Assembly: GCA_030248065.1 (NCBI GenBank)
Contig: JASAMV010005060.1
Coordinates: 26,121-90,120, forward strand
Origin: Rhynchonema sp. JSB1_4
Lineage: Eukaryota; Nematoda; Chromadorea; Monhysterida; Xyalidae
Direction: 5' to 3'
DNA: 64,000 bases
The notes under the pieces are model-generated. The model searched no databases. It had not been told where the DNA came from and was given only the letters and a program-made list of their open reading frames with translations. Each line of letters opens with the position of its first letter. Within the stretch, counting starts at the first letter, position 1. Of the stretch, positions 11,845-25,600 are shown one piece after another. The position numbers were made by a program, and so were the translations under genes.

Positions 11845-14586
11845 ATGACAATAAATGCGACAATTTCGGATGCTGCTCGTGAACCGACCAAGAAATTGAG
11901 GTTGGATCGACATTTTTGGATCAGCAATCGGTTTGCGCTGTGCATTCTCGGTCTGCTTGGATTCACAATCGAATATGCGCTTCGCATCGATATGAGCGTT
12001 GCGTTGGTTAGTTGGTTCACACTCGGCTTCGAACCAGGATACTATGCTTGTGCGCCACTCGTTTAGCCCACTGTGTCACGCAGGTGTGCATGTTGAATCA
12101 CACTGCCGTCGATGTGCAAGAACACAAGAACAATTCAGATATGGATAAAAAATGTGGAATCGACAACACGACGCAGAAAGACGTTGGAACACAGCATATT
12201 TATTAAAACAGACCATCGTAACATGTTTTGCAATTCTATTGCTTTTCTACATTATCTTCAGCCGGATGGCGACCTTCTTTGGTCCAAGACCGGTCAAGGC
12301 ACAGTCCTGGGAGCGTTCTTCTGGGGCTACATCATATCACAGATACCTGCTGGTCATTTGCATTTTTTAAATTAATTTTCACGACAATATTTTACTTAGT
12401 CGTAAACTCAGGCATGTTGGCCGAACGAATCGGTGGCAAAATGGTGATCTTGACCGCAATGACACTGGCAGGTCTGGGCACGTTGTTGAGTCCGATCGCG
12501 GCTTACGGAGGTTTAGGCTATTTGGCTGCGCTCAGGATCATGATAGGCGCTGCTGAGGTGGGTTCGGTCCATGTGTAAATCTGGAGGTGTCCGATTTTTT
12601 TCGTTTCTTCTTGTCGTCCTGGTGCAGTGACCCTTTCTTTTTCTTTTCTCTAAAGTTCAAATTTCTATGTCAACCAGTCAGAATTGTGAGCCATCCGATC
12701 ATGCTGCACAATTTAATCTTACAGTAAACGATAATAAAAGGAGGAACTATTGATAAAAAGAGCGGTAACTGAACCGTCGCGTTTTTCTTCGTTCGAATCT
12801 TGCACCAGAATGGTCCGGAATTCGGATAAGCCCAGGAAAAATTAAGAAAAATCAATGCACAAAGTTTGCTTTGTTCTCACCAAAACAAGTTCGATATTTC
12901 TAGGGCGTGTTCTTCCCATCGTTCCACTGCATCTGGGCCAAATGGGCCCCACCCCTGGAACGCACTATTCTGATAACGGTTTCATATTCCGGTGCGCAAA
13001 TGGGGAACATCGTCGCAATGTCTATGTCGGGTGTGTTGTGCTCAACTGGAGCCAAGGGGTGGGAATGGATATTCTACCTGTTTGGTTTGTTTTTTGTGAA
13101 TTCTTGTAATTACTTGTTCTTGTTACAACTCCAAACTTTTTCGGGTTCGCTCAGCCAGATTAACAACTGTACTTTGATTTTAGGCGGACTGTGCATCCTG
13201 TGGTGCATTCTGTGGTTAGTATTTGCTGCCAGCTCGCCGCAAGAAAGCCGTTGGATTTCAGAATACGAATTGAATTACATCACGGAATCACTCGCAGGAC
13301 AGGACAGTCAGTCTCACAAAGTCCGTCAACAAATTTGTTTTTAGGATTTCATTTCTGTTTTATCGAGTACAGAGTAGTTTGTAGCTGGAATGTGAAACTG
13401 CAAACACCAGACATACATACGATAGCAATGCCATCATGAAAAATTGACACATATTATTTATTGTCTACTTGGTAGCTCAGCGAGATTCCATGGCGCTCAA
13501 TCGTGACCTCGCTTCCAGTCTGGGCGATTATCGTTATGCACACGGGTGCCAATTTCGGTAACTACATGCCATTAACCGAGTTGCCGACCTACATGAGTGA
13601 AGTGCTGAGATTCGATGAAAAGCATGTGAGTTCAAGTCCTAATGAAGATTTTTGGTGGTCGTTAGTATGTACCTTTGCACATGCCTGATCACAACGGGTT
13701 TTGGTTCCAACGTTCCTGACGACAATCAGCGAGTGATAATTTACGCATAATCAAAACCCAGCATGTCAATTTTACAGAACGGTCTTTGGGGATCCCTGCC
13801 ATACGTACTGTATTTCATCACCATGGGTTCGTCTGGTTTTGTGGCCGATGCTGTTCGAAACAGGAGATGGCTGAGCACGACAAACACACGAAAGGTGGCC
13901 ATGCTGATATGTGAGTCGAAAAAATTATAATACAATATTATAATAATATACTATAATAAGGAGTGTTAATATTATAAAAGTTCACATTTTCAGCAATGAG
14001 CTGTCAATCGTTATTCTTCATTCTTACCGGCTACCAAAATTGTACCACTAAGATGTGGGGTGTTGCATTCATCACACTTGCACAGGGACTGAGTGGCATT
14101 TTCAGTGCCGGGTAGGTGTGTCCATCCCATTACCAAAAGTGAGTGAACAACATTGACGATCATCTATCCTTCAGTTACTTGGTCAATCATGTTGACATTG
14201 CCCCCCGGTACGCCGGCACACTGTTCGGTATCAGCAATATGTTCGGCACCATACCTGGTATTGTTGCGCCCTACTTGGTGTCGGCGATTACACCAGACGT
14301 ACAATACTTATAACTGCTTCAGTCTCATTGTTTTTCACCAGGTCACACCGATTTCCCCCTGCAATTTCAGGGCACGGAGTCTGAGTGGGTGATTGTGTTC
14401 TGGATCGGTGCCGGCATCTTGATGTCCTGCATGGTCTTCTATTGTATCTTTGCCAGCGGCGAGTTGCAACCCTGGGCACATCACCAGCAAGATGATGTTT
14501 CACATGTGCCTGCTATTACCGTAACCCCGCCTGCCCATTGGGAGCCACCGCCACCGTACACACCTGGCAATGATAACAATTATTGA
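11845..14586 (+). CDS. SLC17: SLC17-family anion transporter, copy 1 (sialin-like)
   Basis: Twelve-TM major-facilitator carrier of organic anions, expected in lysosomal, vesicular or plasma membrane. Exons: 11845-12006, 12084-12182, 12262-12352, 12412-12557, 12904-13084, 13184-13320, 13476-13625, 13778-13910, 13994-14111, 14175-14298, 14371-14586 (TGA), about 518 residues. Family motifs: [11 protein letters not shown] in TM1, [89 protein letters not shown]. The exon 2 donor (GTTGGA at 12183) is weak, so the loop after TM1 is the least sure part. The loop contains NNS and NTT, possible glycosylation sites. The C-terminus contains PPPPY, a PPxY motif. Sequence identifies the family, not the substrate: sialate, acidic amino acids or nucleotides all remain possible. 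Confidence 0.9.
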
Positions 14587-14963
14587 ACGTCAGCTGAGAA
14601 TAGACACAACAAGTTTTAATCTTTCTTTTGTGATGTTTTGAAGTCTTGATGATTACACTGTGTGACACATTGACTGTTTAAGCTCGGGACACAACGAAGG
14701 AGGTTTCAGATTAGACGCGACAAATAAGCGAAGCAAAAAGCAAATTCGTAATTTATTAAAAAAAACTTAAAAAATTCCAAAACAATAACCTTTAACAAGT
14801 GTAATAAAAAGGTAAAGAAAGTGCTCTTATCAGTATGGTGTGTCCGCTTGCAGCTACGTTAGCTGTGTAGAGGGAGATAGTTGCTAACTAATATCTGCAG
14901 AGCAGCGCAGGCACTATCGTTCTGAGCACATAGCTTCTATGTCCACTGAATTGTGTTTAAAAA
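14587..14963 (+). other. Short spacer between SLC17 copies 1 and 2, with poly(A) signal
   Basis: Only 377 bases separate the stop of copy 1 from the ATG of copy 2. It is AT-rich and contains AATAAA at 14803-14808, a plausible 3' end for copy 1. The remainder must hold the promoter or trans-splice acceptor of copy 2. No coding sequence is seen. Confidence 0.6.
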
Positions 14964-17774
14964 ATGGCCATTACTGCACAAAATCCGCACTTTGCCGGTG
15001 AACCAACAAAGAAATTAAAGTTGGATCGACATTTTTGGATCAGCAATCGGTTTGCGCTGTGCATTCTCGGTCTGCTTGGGTTCACAATCGAATATGCGCT
15101 TCGCATCGATATGAGCGTTGCGCTGGTTAGTTGATTCACACTCGGCTTCGACCCTGGGATATTATGCTTGTGCGCCACACATTTGACCCACTGTGCTACG
15201 CAGGTGTGCATGTTGAATCACACAGCCGTCGATCAGCAAGAGCACAAGAACAATTCGGACATCGATAAAAAATGTGGAATTAACAACACGACCCAGAAAG
15301 ACGTTGGGATCAATCACTGGTTGTTTCTATTATACAGTGCGACATTTCATGCTTTCTTCAGCCGGATGGCGACTTTTACTGGTACAAACCCGACCAGGGC
15401 ACTCTGCTGGGTGCATTCTTCTGGGGCTACATCCTATCGCAAATGCCTGCAGGTTTGTTCAAGTTTACGTTTCGTCATCTTTCATTTGGTCTGTGACTTA
15501 CCTTGTCAAATCAGGCATGTTGGCCGAACGAATCGGTGGCAAAATGGTGATCTTGATCGCAATGACACTGGCAGGTCTGGGCACGTTGTTGAGTCCGATC
15601 GCTGCTTATGCAGGCTTGGGCTATTTGACTGCGCTCAGGATTATCATTGGCATATCTGAGGTATATGTAACATGCGAATCAGGAACACTTTGCTCAAGCA
15701 TGGCATAGAGAATGCACAAATGCATGTTTTTCAGGGAGTGATGTTCCCAGCATTCCATTGCATTTGGTCGAAATGGGCACCACCCCTCGAGCGCACCATT
15801 CTCATATCCGTGTCGTACTCCGGTGCCCAGATGGGAAACATCGTTGCTCTGTCTATGTCTGGGGTATTGTGCTCAACTGGGGACAAGGGATGGGAATGGA
15901 TATTCTACCTGTTTGGTTCGTTACGACATGCCGAAGTTTTGTTTTGAGATTTTGACTTTGCTTACTTCACGGCCGATTTCTGATTCGCAGGCGGACTTTG
16001 TATCGTATGGTGCATTCTGTGGCTGGTGTTTGCTGCCAGCTCCCCACAGGAAAGTCGATGGATTTCTGAATACGAATTGAATTACATCACGGAATCACTC
16101 GAAGGACAGGACAGTCAGTCTCATAAGGTCCGTCCAGAGAGTTACTACCGAGCAATTTTTGCTTCCTTGTTTATGATGCTCTAATACATAGCACAGGCAC
16201 AATTTGGAGGAAGTTTATCATCAAGGACTCAAAACTTGGCATCAGGCAAGCAGCAACAAGGCAGTTTATGAGGCGTGTATCAGGCTGCAGAAAACTGGAT
16301 TTGAGCAGTCAAACAATTACAATACCGAAAGTTGAAACAACAAAGACGAGACATGCGATTGTAATATCATGAATAATTAACCAATTGTTCCGTGCAGCTC
16401 AGCGAGATTCCATGGCGCTCAATCGTGACCTCGCTTCCCGTCTGGGCGATTATCGTTATGCACACGGGTGCCAATTTCGGTAACTACATGCCATTAACCG
16501 AGTTGCCGACCTACATGAGTGAAGTGCTGAGATTCGATGAAAAGCATGTAAGTGCACAAAACACATAAATACTGGGGTCGTGGCATCAAAGCTGGTTTGG
16601 TCTTGGTCACGTGACTTTTTGCACCACGAGAGTTTGGAGTTTACTAATGTCACTGAGCACTACCAGCGTTGACGTTGTTTTCGGACAAAAAACAGTCTTA
16701 ACGAGATTAGAGTCATCATCATAATACATCTCGAAATACTGCGGAACAAAAAGTCACGTGACCAAGACGAAATGGATCAGAAAGTTTGGTACCGGCTTGT
16801 GAATGTTTCTTGGTGACGATGGACCGAACTTCCAAGCGCTGGTGGTGGGCTCGGGTATCTGCTACAGTACAAACCAGCCACAACACAGAATCACATGTTT
16901 TACAGAACGGTCTATGGTCATCTCTGCCTTACGTGTTGTACTTCATCACTATGGGTTCAAGTGGATTTGTGGCGGATGCAATTCGAAACAAGGGATGGCT
17001 CAGCACGACAAACACGCGCAAACTGGCAATGGTCGTTTGTGAGTGGGAAAGCAATGAAATATGATAAAAAAACCCTTTTGAAGTGCGAATAAAACAAGGC
17101 ATATTATTTTAGCCATGACGTGCCAATCCCTGTTCTTTGTGCTGACCGGCTACCAAGATTGTACCACACAAATGTTGGGCGTGGTCTTCATCACGCTGGC
17201 GCAGGGACTGAGTGGCATTTACAGCGCTGGGTATGTGCATTGTGCGTGGATTGCCGGAATTCACAAAAACATTGTAACTGGTCCCAAAATTACAAAATCT
17301 GTCAAATCATCCACAGGTATATGGTCAATCACGTTGACATTGCCCCCCGATACGCCGGCACACTGTTCGGTATCAGCAATATGTTCGCTACCATACCTGG
17401 CATTGTTGCGCCCTACTTGGTGTCGGCGATTACACCTGAGGTACAGTACTTGGCTACAGTATGCCTCAATCGTGCACCAAGTTGTGCTCTTGATCGAACA
17501 ACCTCAAATTGCCGTGCAATTTCAGGGCACCGAGTCTGAGTGGGTGATTGTGTTCTGGATCGGTGCCGGCATCTTGATGTCCTGCATGGTCTTCTATTGT
17601 ATCTTTGCCAGCGGCGAGCTGCAACCCTGGGCACATCACCAACAAGATGATGCTTCACACGTGCCTGCTATTACCGTAACCCCGCCTGCCCATTGGGAGC
17701 CACCGCCACCGTACGCACCTGGCAATGTGAACAATTATGAAACATTTGCGGATACCAGCGATAACAAATTTTAG
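14964..17774 (+). CDS. SLC17: SLC17-family anion transporter, copy 2 (tandem duplicate of copy 1)
   Basis: Same intron-exon plan as copy 1. Exons: 14964-15125, 15204-15302, 15362-15452, 15515-15660, 15735-15915, 15991-16127, 16398-16547, 16906-17038, 17113-17230, 17317-17440, 17526-17774 (TAG), about 529 residues. Motifs: [76 protein letters not shown]. The tail keeps PPPPY and is longer than in copy 1, ending in a serine/aspartate-rich stretch. Identity to copy 1 is patchy: exons 1, 4, 7 and 10 are almost identical, exon 5 has many silent changes and introns are mostly unrelated. Intron 7 carries an inverted-repeat element absent from copy 1. Poly(A) signal AATAAA at 17830-17835. Substrate unknown. 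Confidence 0.9.
16582..16794. mobile_element. Inverted-repeat element in SLC17 copy 2 intron 7
   Basis: The left arm reads GGCATCAAAGCTGGTTTGG then TCTTGGTCACGTGACTTTTT. The right arm reads AAAAAGTCACGTGACCAAGA and ends with AAGTTTGGTACCGG. The inner arm block around the CACGTG palindrome is complementary over about 20 bases. The matching intron of the sister gene (13626-13777) lacks it, so it was inserted, or lost there, after the duplication. Confidence 0.7.
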
Positions 17775-19681
17775 TTTAGCTCAAATCTAGCATTTTCATA
17801 ATTTTTCTTCTAACTTGGTCATTTGAAATAATAAATTACGAGCGGTTGGATAAAATCTTTTAATGAACGTGATCAACCGCCAGCGACCGCACTGATGTCG
17901 TGGACTCCGCCCAGCCTGACAACAGAACAGAGAGCGCATACGTTTTTGAATCGCGCAGACAACACGCACACGCAGACGCGGAATAAATATAAAGCAAAGT
18001 GGTCTGTTCCGGCGTGGTGCCTACTTGAACGGCAGACACATGCACTCGCTACCGATTCGATTCTGGCCCGCTTTCCCTATCTCTTCATTGTTTTTACGCT
18101 GCCGCCGGCCCATACCACTTGCATACATCGTATGTAAGGTGCATGGCTCCTCCATGCTGTTGTTATTGTTAGTTTGGTAGCAAATCAGACGTCAGGAAGC
18201 CACATTTTAATCGTGGTCAGTTTGGTTGAACCTGATAATTTACGGCGGAAGTTTAATACACTGACATCAAAAAAGCTAATCTATGCTCTTTTACCCCGGC
18301 ACTTAGTGCACAGCCAAACTAACGTACAAACACGTTTTACAACGTCACTTTGGATGGGTACATTGGCACTGCACTGTTTTGTGCGCTCAACCTTCTACCC
18401 CCCGTGTACTGCCACTACTCTGTTCGCAACGCACTGTGTGTGTTGTGCGGTTGTCTTTGCATACTCAACTAGTTGTACGATGTTTCAGTTCGTTTGGTTG
18501 ATTTCTTTCCGCGTTTGTAATTTTAATGGCGTTATAATGTTTCTTTTCGTTTTTATTCCGTACCTTTTGTTGTGCTCTTCCCTTCGGTTGGACGAGCTTG
18601 GGCTGAGATAACAATGGCATTGGCGTTTTGCAGCGCTGTGCTTGTTCGTTTTTAGTGCGGCCATAATTTATCGTTGTGCCCCATAAAACACAATCGTGCG
18701 CGTTGTTTCAGTGATCATGAAGTTGGACCATAATAAGTTTGGTGTTGGATTATTAGCAGTTTTGAGTTGCGGTTTGTGCAATGCCAGCTAAAATATTGGC
18801 TTCAATGAATGAAAAGGTACTCCAGTGAAGTACGGGCTCGTAAAACACAAAATCAAACTAATTATGCACTTTTCGGCAATGATCGCCCGTTGTTTTCCGG
18901 GTGTGTGTCTGTCGGACAATGCCCCATCATGTGCTGCGCTTCAAAGTCTCTTTTCTGTCAAATCAAGCCCGCCAGGCGCACTCACCATGCATGGAGTGGG
19001 AACTCAAACTGCGCAAAAGTGGCAGAAATGCAAAAGGGCCCACCACGCACACACATGCTGGAGATTACATGCTCAAATAATCATTACATAATTGGCCCCG
19101 CGGCTTTACTATTGCTTAACCGGTGCCTTTATGTTGCCTCTCTCTCCGTGTGTCTTATACAGATTATGTGCACCATAGGTGGGGCAATTGCGGTGCTTGA
19201 AGCTCTCCGCTTGACATTTCAATCAGGGACAGAAATTATAACAGCCGATCGCTGATCAATGAAACATGGTCACTCTGCCTATTTCTTGTCCCTGATGTTG
19301 TTTTTCAGAAAGATCGTAATTTTGGCGTTGTGGTGCGTGTGCTCCCGCTATGCGCTCCAGTGAAGCACGAAAATACCACGATCCGCTGAGACGAAGAGCG
19401 TGAAATTTACACGAATCCAACATTCAAGATTCCAACGACCACCAACGCATCTTGAACAAGAAAAGTGCTCATCACATCTTCAAACCCAAAACTCGGCTCA
19501 ATTTCCTGTTCTCAACCAAGATTAATTCCGCGTCAATCAACCAACAACAGACAGCAGACAACAAATACACAACGAAATTTGGCAGCGAAAGTTCCGGCTT
19601 GGCTCCGGACACGCAAACTGACACCCACGACTTACATCCAGTTGACCATCACAAGTCACCCGGACTCAGACCAGGACCGTC
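17775..19681 (+). other. Intergenic DNA and probable TCF promoter/5' UTR
   Basis: No recognisable coding sequence. The first part carries the 3' end of SLC17 copy 2 (AATAAA at 17830-17835). The last 300 bases before the TCF start are CA-rich and low in T, unlike the flanks, and read like a 5' untranslated leader. No TATA box can be assigned with confidence. Confidence 0.45.
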
Positions 19682-22600
19682 ATGCCGAGTGCAGCGACAA
19701 GCACGACGACAACGGCCGTGGCCAGCACAACGACCATGACTGATGAAGACCAGGGCGATGAAGTCAAGGTTGGTTGGGTGGGGCACCACTGGAGAGGCTC
19801 CTGGTCACCTATTGCCGTTGGCTTAATCTAACCGACAGTGATCTCCAGAATGGAACATGGTCAACCAGTCCGGCGTTTTGCCCTGATAGTCTGCCTTTCT
19901 GCATCAGTGGTGTTTCGGTATTTGCTCGTGTGTCGTGTCACTGGTTTTGACCAGCGTAAAAGTCTGATGCAGTATGAGCTGCATGAGAGCCACCTTTTAC
20001 GATGGTCAAGTTAGTGATATGGCAACACATATCTCGAAGTATACCTAATAATGAAAAAGTCGCGTGATTGTAGGGTAGACCAATAGAATGCAGAACCAAA
20101 CCGCCATCCTTGCCAATCAAATGTTTCACAATCACACAGGTGTTCAAATCGGACGACGCCGACCGTGAGCTGGCATCACACACGTTGTCGGAGGACAAGA
20201 ACGACCTGACCTATCAGGCTGATCTCGAGGAACGGGCCGGGGTCGCCAATGCCACACCATCGACGTCGAAGGCTGCCGATGCCGCCGGTTGGTTCGGGAC
20301 GTTGCCTTGATGGATCAGGGGTATATGTAAAGAGTCCGGCTTGTTTTTTGGTTGTTCCGTTTCGTCTTGCGCTCTCAGCCGGTGGTGCATTAGGCCTTCG
20401 TCAGTGCACCGGGCACGATCAACTCGATACTAACAATGCATAATACCGACCACTTTCTTCTGGTTTAAAGATTGGATAATTACTGTTCGACTCAGGTTCC
20501 AAGCTCGGCGGCGGCACAGCGTTCAGCAAACCGATCCCTACCCACCATCCCGGTGACCCCGCAGCTATGGCTTCCCCATTCAACGGGTTTGCCTTCGGGC
20601 CCGCCGCCAGCTTCCCCGCAGTTTGGCTACCATACGCGCCCGCACCCTTTCTGGTTGGTCATCCCATCATCAACCTTTTTCTCTTTTGTTTTGTTTTTTA
20701 TTGTTTTCTAGTTTTCTGTGTTCATGCTTAACAGTATATGAACGTTTGTTAGTGCGAATACAGTCTCCCCCAAACATATCCCAATGTATACAAGGCACAA
20801 CATATTCAAATGTGCTAATGTGTCTGTATGTATATTAGCTATCGTGTGTGCACCTATATTTCCTGATAAGCCCATCCAACCGAACTGTGTATACCAAGTC
20901 TACCAATCGACATATGCCCGGTGTAAGCCGTGTTATCGCTTCCCGTTCAACCGTGGTGCTTGTTTGTGTGTGTGTTGTTATCTGTGATCACAAGTGGTCT
21001 ATGATGTGCAGAAAAACGGTCACATTTGAATATATGGCCCGCATCGGTTCACACATTTGGGGAGGGGCAGGGGCTCTGTGGCTTGCGCTTGTTTTTCCGT
21101 TCTCTTTATGCCCCGAGAAGGGTCACTCTCTCTCGGTTTGGAACGTCTGTCATTGATATGAGGCGGCGCCAGCAAATGATCCTATCATCATTTTGAGCAC
21201 ACACACACAATATTCGGGTGTATCGTATTTGGCGTGTGTTTATACGGTTGTTTAGGAGTGACTGAGACTGACTTTGGGGATTTGCAATGACTTTCAAATT
21301 GGGTGATTAGGACACGAGCTGGCTATATCACAGCAATAGGAATGTTTGTGTGTTGTGTTGTTGTTGTTATTGTCGTTTGTTTCGTCTGTGAGCTGCAGCG
21401 ACAGACACAATCTTTCGGGTCCGAAATGGCCTGCTGATTTTACAACGGGGCTCCATTTGGGCCGATTTATCATTCTTGAGAGGGCACACGATTCTATCTA
21501 TGTAGGTAAGCTCGCTAACGGCTGTGACTCTTGCCTGCTGTGAACCATATGCCCCCCTTTAAGTTTGGACCATCTAATATTGTATCGAGGTATATTACAT
21601 ACCTTCTCGGTGGTTAGCTTAGTGGGTCATTTGTTACAACACGTTGTAAGCGACGACCACAAGCAGATTTATGGCCGAAATCGGTAACATAAGACACCAA
21701 GACATAAGGCACGCCCGAACCCCACTGTCGGCGTCTTGGCTTTGCAGCTATACAACATAACAATTGTACACACGGTAGGGATACACAAAATTGTAATAGG
21801 TATGTAATGTCGTATGTCGTACTCTTTAAAGAGTAAAACTGTAGATATTTGACATCCATGTGTTAAGTGTATGCATACCGTCATCGTTTATGCGTGTCAT
21901 GTGGGTACCTCTCGAACTAAAATTGTATCGCGTGCGGATCGAAATGCGAAACGCCGCTCTTCCTTGACGATTCAGGCAATATTGAGCCCCGGATTTGTCC
22001 ATTTAACCCCGGGTACACCTGGTTGGTCGCCTACGTGTATTGGATTACAACCTTCAAACGAGGCGCATACAGGCGTTCGAATACGCAATAAAAATACGAA
22101 CAGCAGCGTAATAACGATTGGAGTCAAAAGATGCAACAGACTCTCGCCGGGACGATCTCTGCTCTGCAAGGCCGCCGTTTGCGGTTTGCGTCTCCGTACA
22201 AATAGCGTACCAACACGCAAACCTCAAACTCAAGAACAAGGCCGCGGGTGAAAGTGGGCATCTGCTCAGTCGGTCCATATGCGATGCATTCACACCCCCA
22301 ATACATGTTTGAATTTTTATGGGCTTCTAAAATCAAGGAGAGCGAAAACATCGTGTTTCTGTGTGTGTAATGATGATCTGCATCTCTGTGCACGGGTGCA
22401 TGCGTATATTTGTTCGATCGCGGTTTTTTCCCAGCCGCCACAAACGCGTCAACAAATAAAATGTGAAACGCGAACCCCGAATTCAAAATCCGAATAAAAA
22501 CGCGATTCTATGATGATGATTTGATATGGTGCTGTGTGTTGACGCAAAGTATTAGATTGTTGCCCATAACATAACGGGTATGGATCACAAGCCAATCTCT

Positions 22601-25600
22601 GAAGCCAGATGGTCAGCCGCAGGCAAACACCAGCTGGCGACAAAAAGTACATAGGTAGACATCAAAATTTGAAAATATTTGAATTCCGCCGACGCTGACT
22701 GACTCCACTGGCCTCGATTTATTGCGGATATGAGAAAAAGTGATGCGATGGGCTTTCATCCCTGAGATCATTATGTTGCCTGCTGCACATTTGAACAATG
22801 CGAGTGTTGATTTGTGGAGAAATTCAAATGTGTGTTTGTTATTATTCGTGCTTGTTAGCCATCATTTCACGCTTGTCTGTCTGTTACATTCAACAATCAT
22901 TATTGGTCACGCACGTGTGCCAAGCCGTCATCAAAGCAGCATTTGGCATCAAAAAACCACCGCGCTATGTCCAGTTGTGTTGTGTGCTGGTGTCGTTTGT
23001 TGTTTCCTGGTCCTGTGGCACATGTGTGGTGTACATAATGTCTGTGTTTGTGTTTGATCAGTCATAAATGCGTATATGTGGACGCCGATTACCGACTCAG
23101 GGAACCAATACGCTTGTGGTATACATCAACATGAGACACAAATTAGATTGAGATCACGTCCTTGGGTCCATGGTCACATTAAAATGCAGACAGTGTACCA
23201 TCAACATGGCATTGCCAAATGCCACCAATGTATTTCTGTCCCATCCGATCGATCGACCCCCACGCCCTTGTGTGACCATCGATATGTCACGTCAGAGCAA
23301 AAATTCAAATATTCCCCCTCCATCCGCGGCGGTCATGTGCTGTCCGTCACACAGCTGCCGTTTTTGGTGCCTCAATCCACACTGGATGCTTGGTGATGAA
23401 AAACAATACAGCAGCAATCATGTGTGATGCATTCCAATGGTCTCTTTGGCCCGAACCGAGCGAGTTTTTCTATATATTATGTGCTACTGCTCCACAATGC
23501 ACGCGTGTGCGTGTGTGTACCGTAATTTAATGTGCGTGTTAGTGTAGTGGACGGTCCAGCACTCTGTAATCATGTGCACCTCGCCTGTCCGGGGGTTTAA
23601 AGGGGGGCACACACACTGGGTTGGACTGGGATGGTGATTGAAAGAGAAAAGAGGGCGGTCAGCTCGTACATAGGTAACACATGCTGTCGGCGTGGGGTCT
23701 CTTTCCCATATCACTCAAAGACCAAACTGCCTATCGCCCCGCGATCTTTACGTGTCCGCATGTGTGTGTACGTCTACATTTACACGCATGCACGTAATGT
23801 GCATCAAATGCGAAAACGGGGGGCAACCGGGGCAGCGGTTTCTCTTTTTTCTTTGCGTTTTTCTTGGCCAAAAAATGTTGGCAGCAGTCGATATCGATTC
23901 CTCACAACTCCACCCAGCGTGATTGATCGACTTCGGTTGTGCACTTGTTGCTGCTGTCACTCAGCGATTTGACGTTTTGGAAATTTATTACAGGAATGTG
24001 TGTTCGTTGGTGTGTGATGGTGATCGAATGGTCAAATTTATTGTTTCACAATGTACTCAACATTCAAACATCCGACATGAATTTTCTTTTTTGTTGTTTA
24101 TCAAACTCAATTTCTTCCAGATTCGGTTTAATCACACAAGCGCACGCATGCAAAATCGAACGATTGAGTCTCTGGCATTGATGAGGTTAATTACAGGCAC
24201 ACACGCGCAGTGTAATACCATAATTCACATATGAAGTGTAACTTTAACCATTAGCGGTGCAGGGAGGTCAGCCACAACTCACTTTAACACATGCTTAACG
24301 ACATTACACGCAGTATAACACACCGCCAAACGACACATTGAAAAGTAAACCTGGAAGCGCAGCAGCACCACCAAAACTACACCGTTGTTGTTCTAGGCGG
24401 CGGCATACATAGACAGCAAAGTGGATGTACAAACGTCGGTGGCGGGGAAAATTTGCGCTTAAAAACGTGCAATGTGGTCGATGTTGCTTTAGTGTTAGTG
24501 TATATAAGTTGTGCATAATACACAAGCATTATAGTGTGTTAAAGACGCTCCGCGTTCCAACACAGAGATGGTGTCGTCTTGCGTTCTGTTGGTGCGCGTT
24601 TTTTTCGCGTCTCTCCGCCACTGGGTGCTGTTGAGTAGGGTTGTAAGTTAGTGTTGTTCTCAGCGTGTTGGACAACATATAACAACCCGTTGGTACATCG
24701 GTACAACTGTGCATTAGCTGGAGAGTGCTCTGCTTTGTGCTCTGCTATCTATCTAGCTGCCGCTTTCTTGCTTAGGCTTGTCACTATGCTTACCACCAGG
24801 ACCACTCTCCAAGACACTAGATAGTTCGGGACACCTTTAAGAGGCGGCAATGTACTTAGGTTGATTGTTATAACAGGGGGCGGGGTTAAACGAAACTGAT
24901 ACTCAGACGCGTTGATTGATTGTCGTGGCTGGTTCATCTCGTTTGATTTTATCGGCGGTGTTGCTGCTATATTTTCACACTTGTTTGTTGTGCCCGAACG
25001 CATACATAAACTTTGCGGAGATGATGGCGGGCCGGTGGCTCTCTCGCAAATGAGCTTCGCCCCAAAATTACACGTTGTGGATGCATTATAGCCATATTTG
25101 ATTGCTGGCGCGTGCATTTGTTCAGCAAAAAGGTTTAACGAAAACAAAACTGCAGCGGCACCAGCAATTGAGTCACAGGTATGTATGCACATTTAGACCG
25201 CCATGTTCGGTTGGCTGTCGAATGCGCTTGTCGTCACTTCGTTGCGACTGGCTCCAATGTGAATGATAACACAATGTGACAGCTGATGCACCGTGATTAG
25301 CGGGTACCACTAATATGGTTGGGCACACTTATTGTCAGAAGGGGTATCGCAAAAATCACTGTTCTCATGCTGATACCTTTGCACCTGGACCTCATGTCGG
25401 ATTTTGCAGAAGCGCCCCTCTGTCATTGGACAGCCGCTTTGTTGGTGCCCTCTGCTTGCTACATGAATTGATGATCAATTTGATTTCTGAATCGTCCGGG
25501 CATGTTGTGTCCTCCCTTTAATTCTGGTTCGTGCGCTTGTGTGTGTTTGTTGTCTGCGATGCGCTTTTAAGGCACCGAATTGACCGAAAGCCCGGAAACA

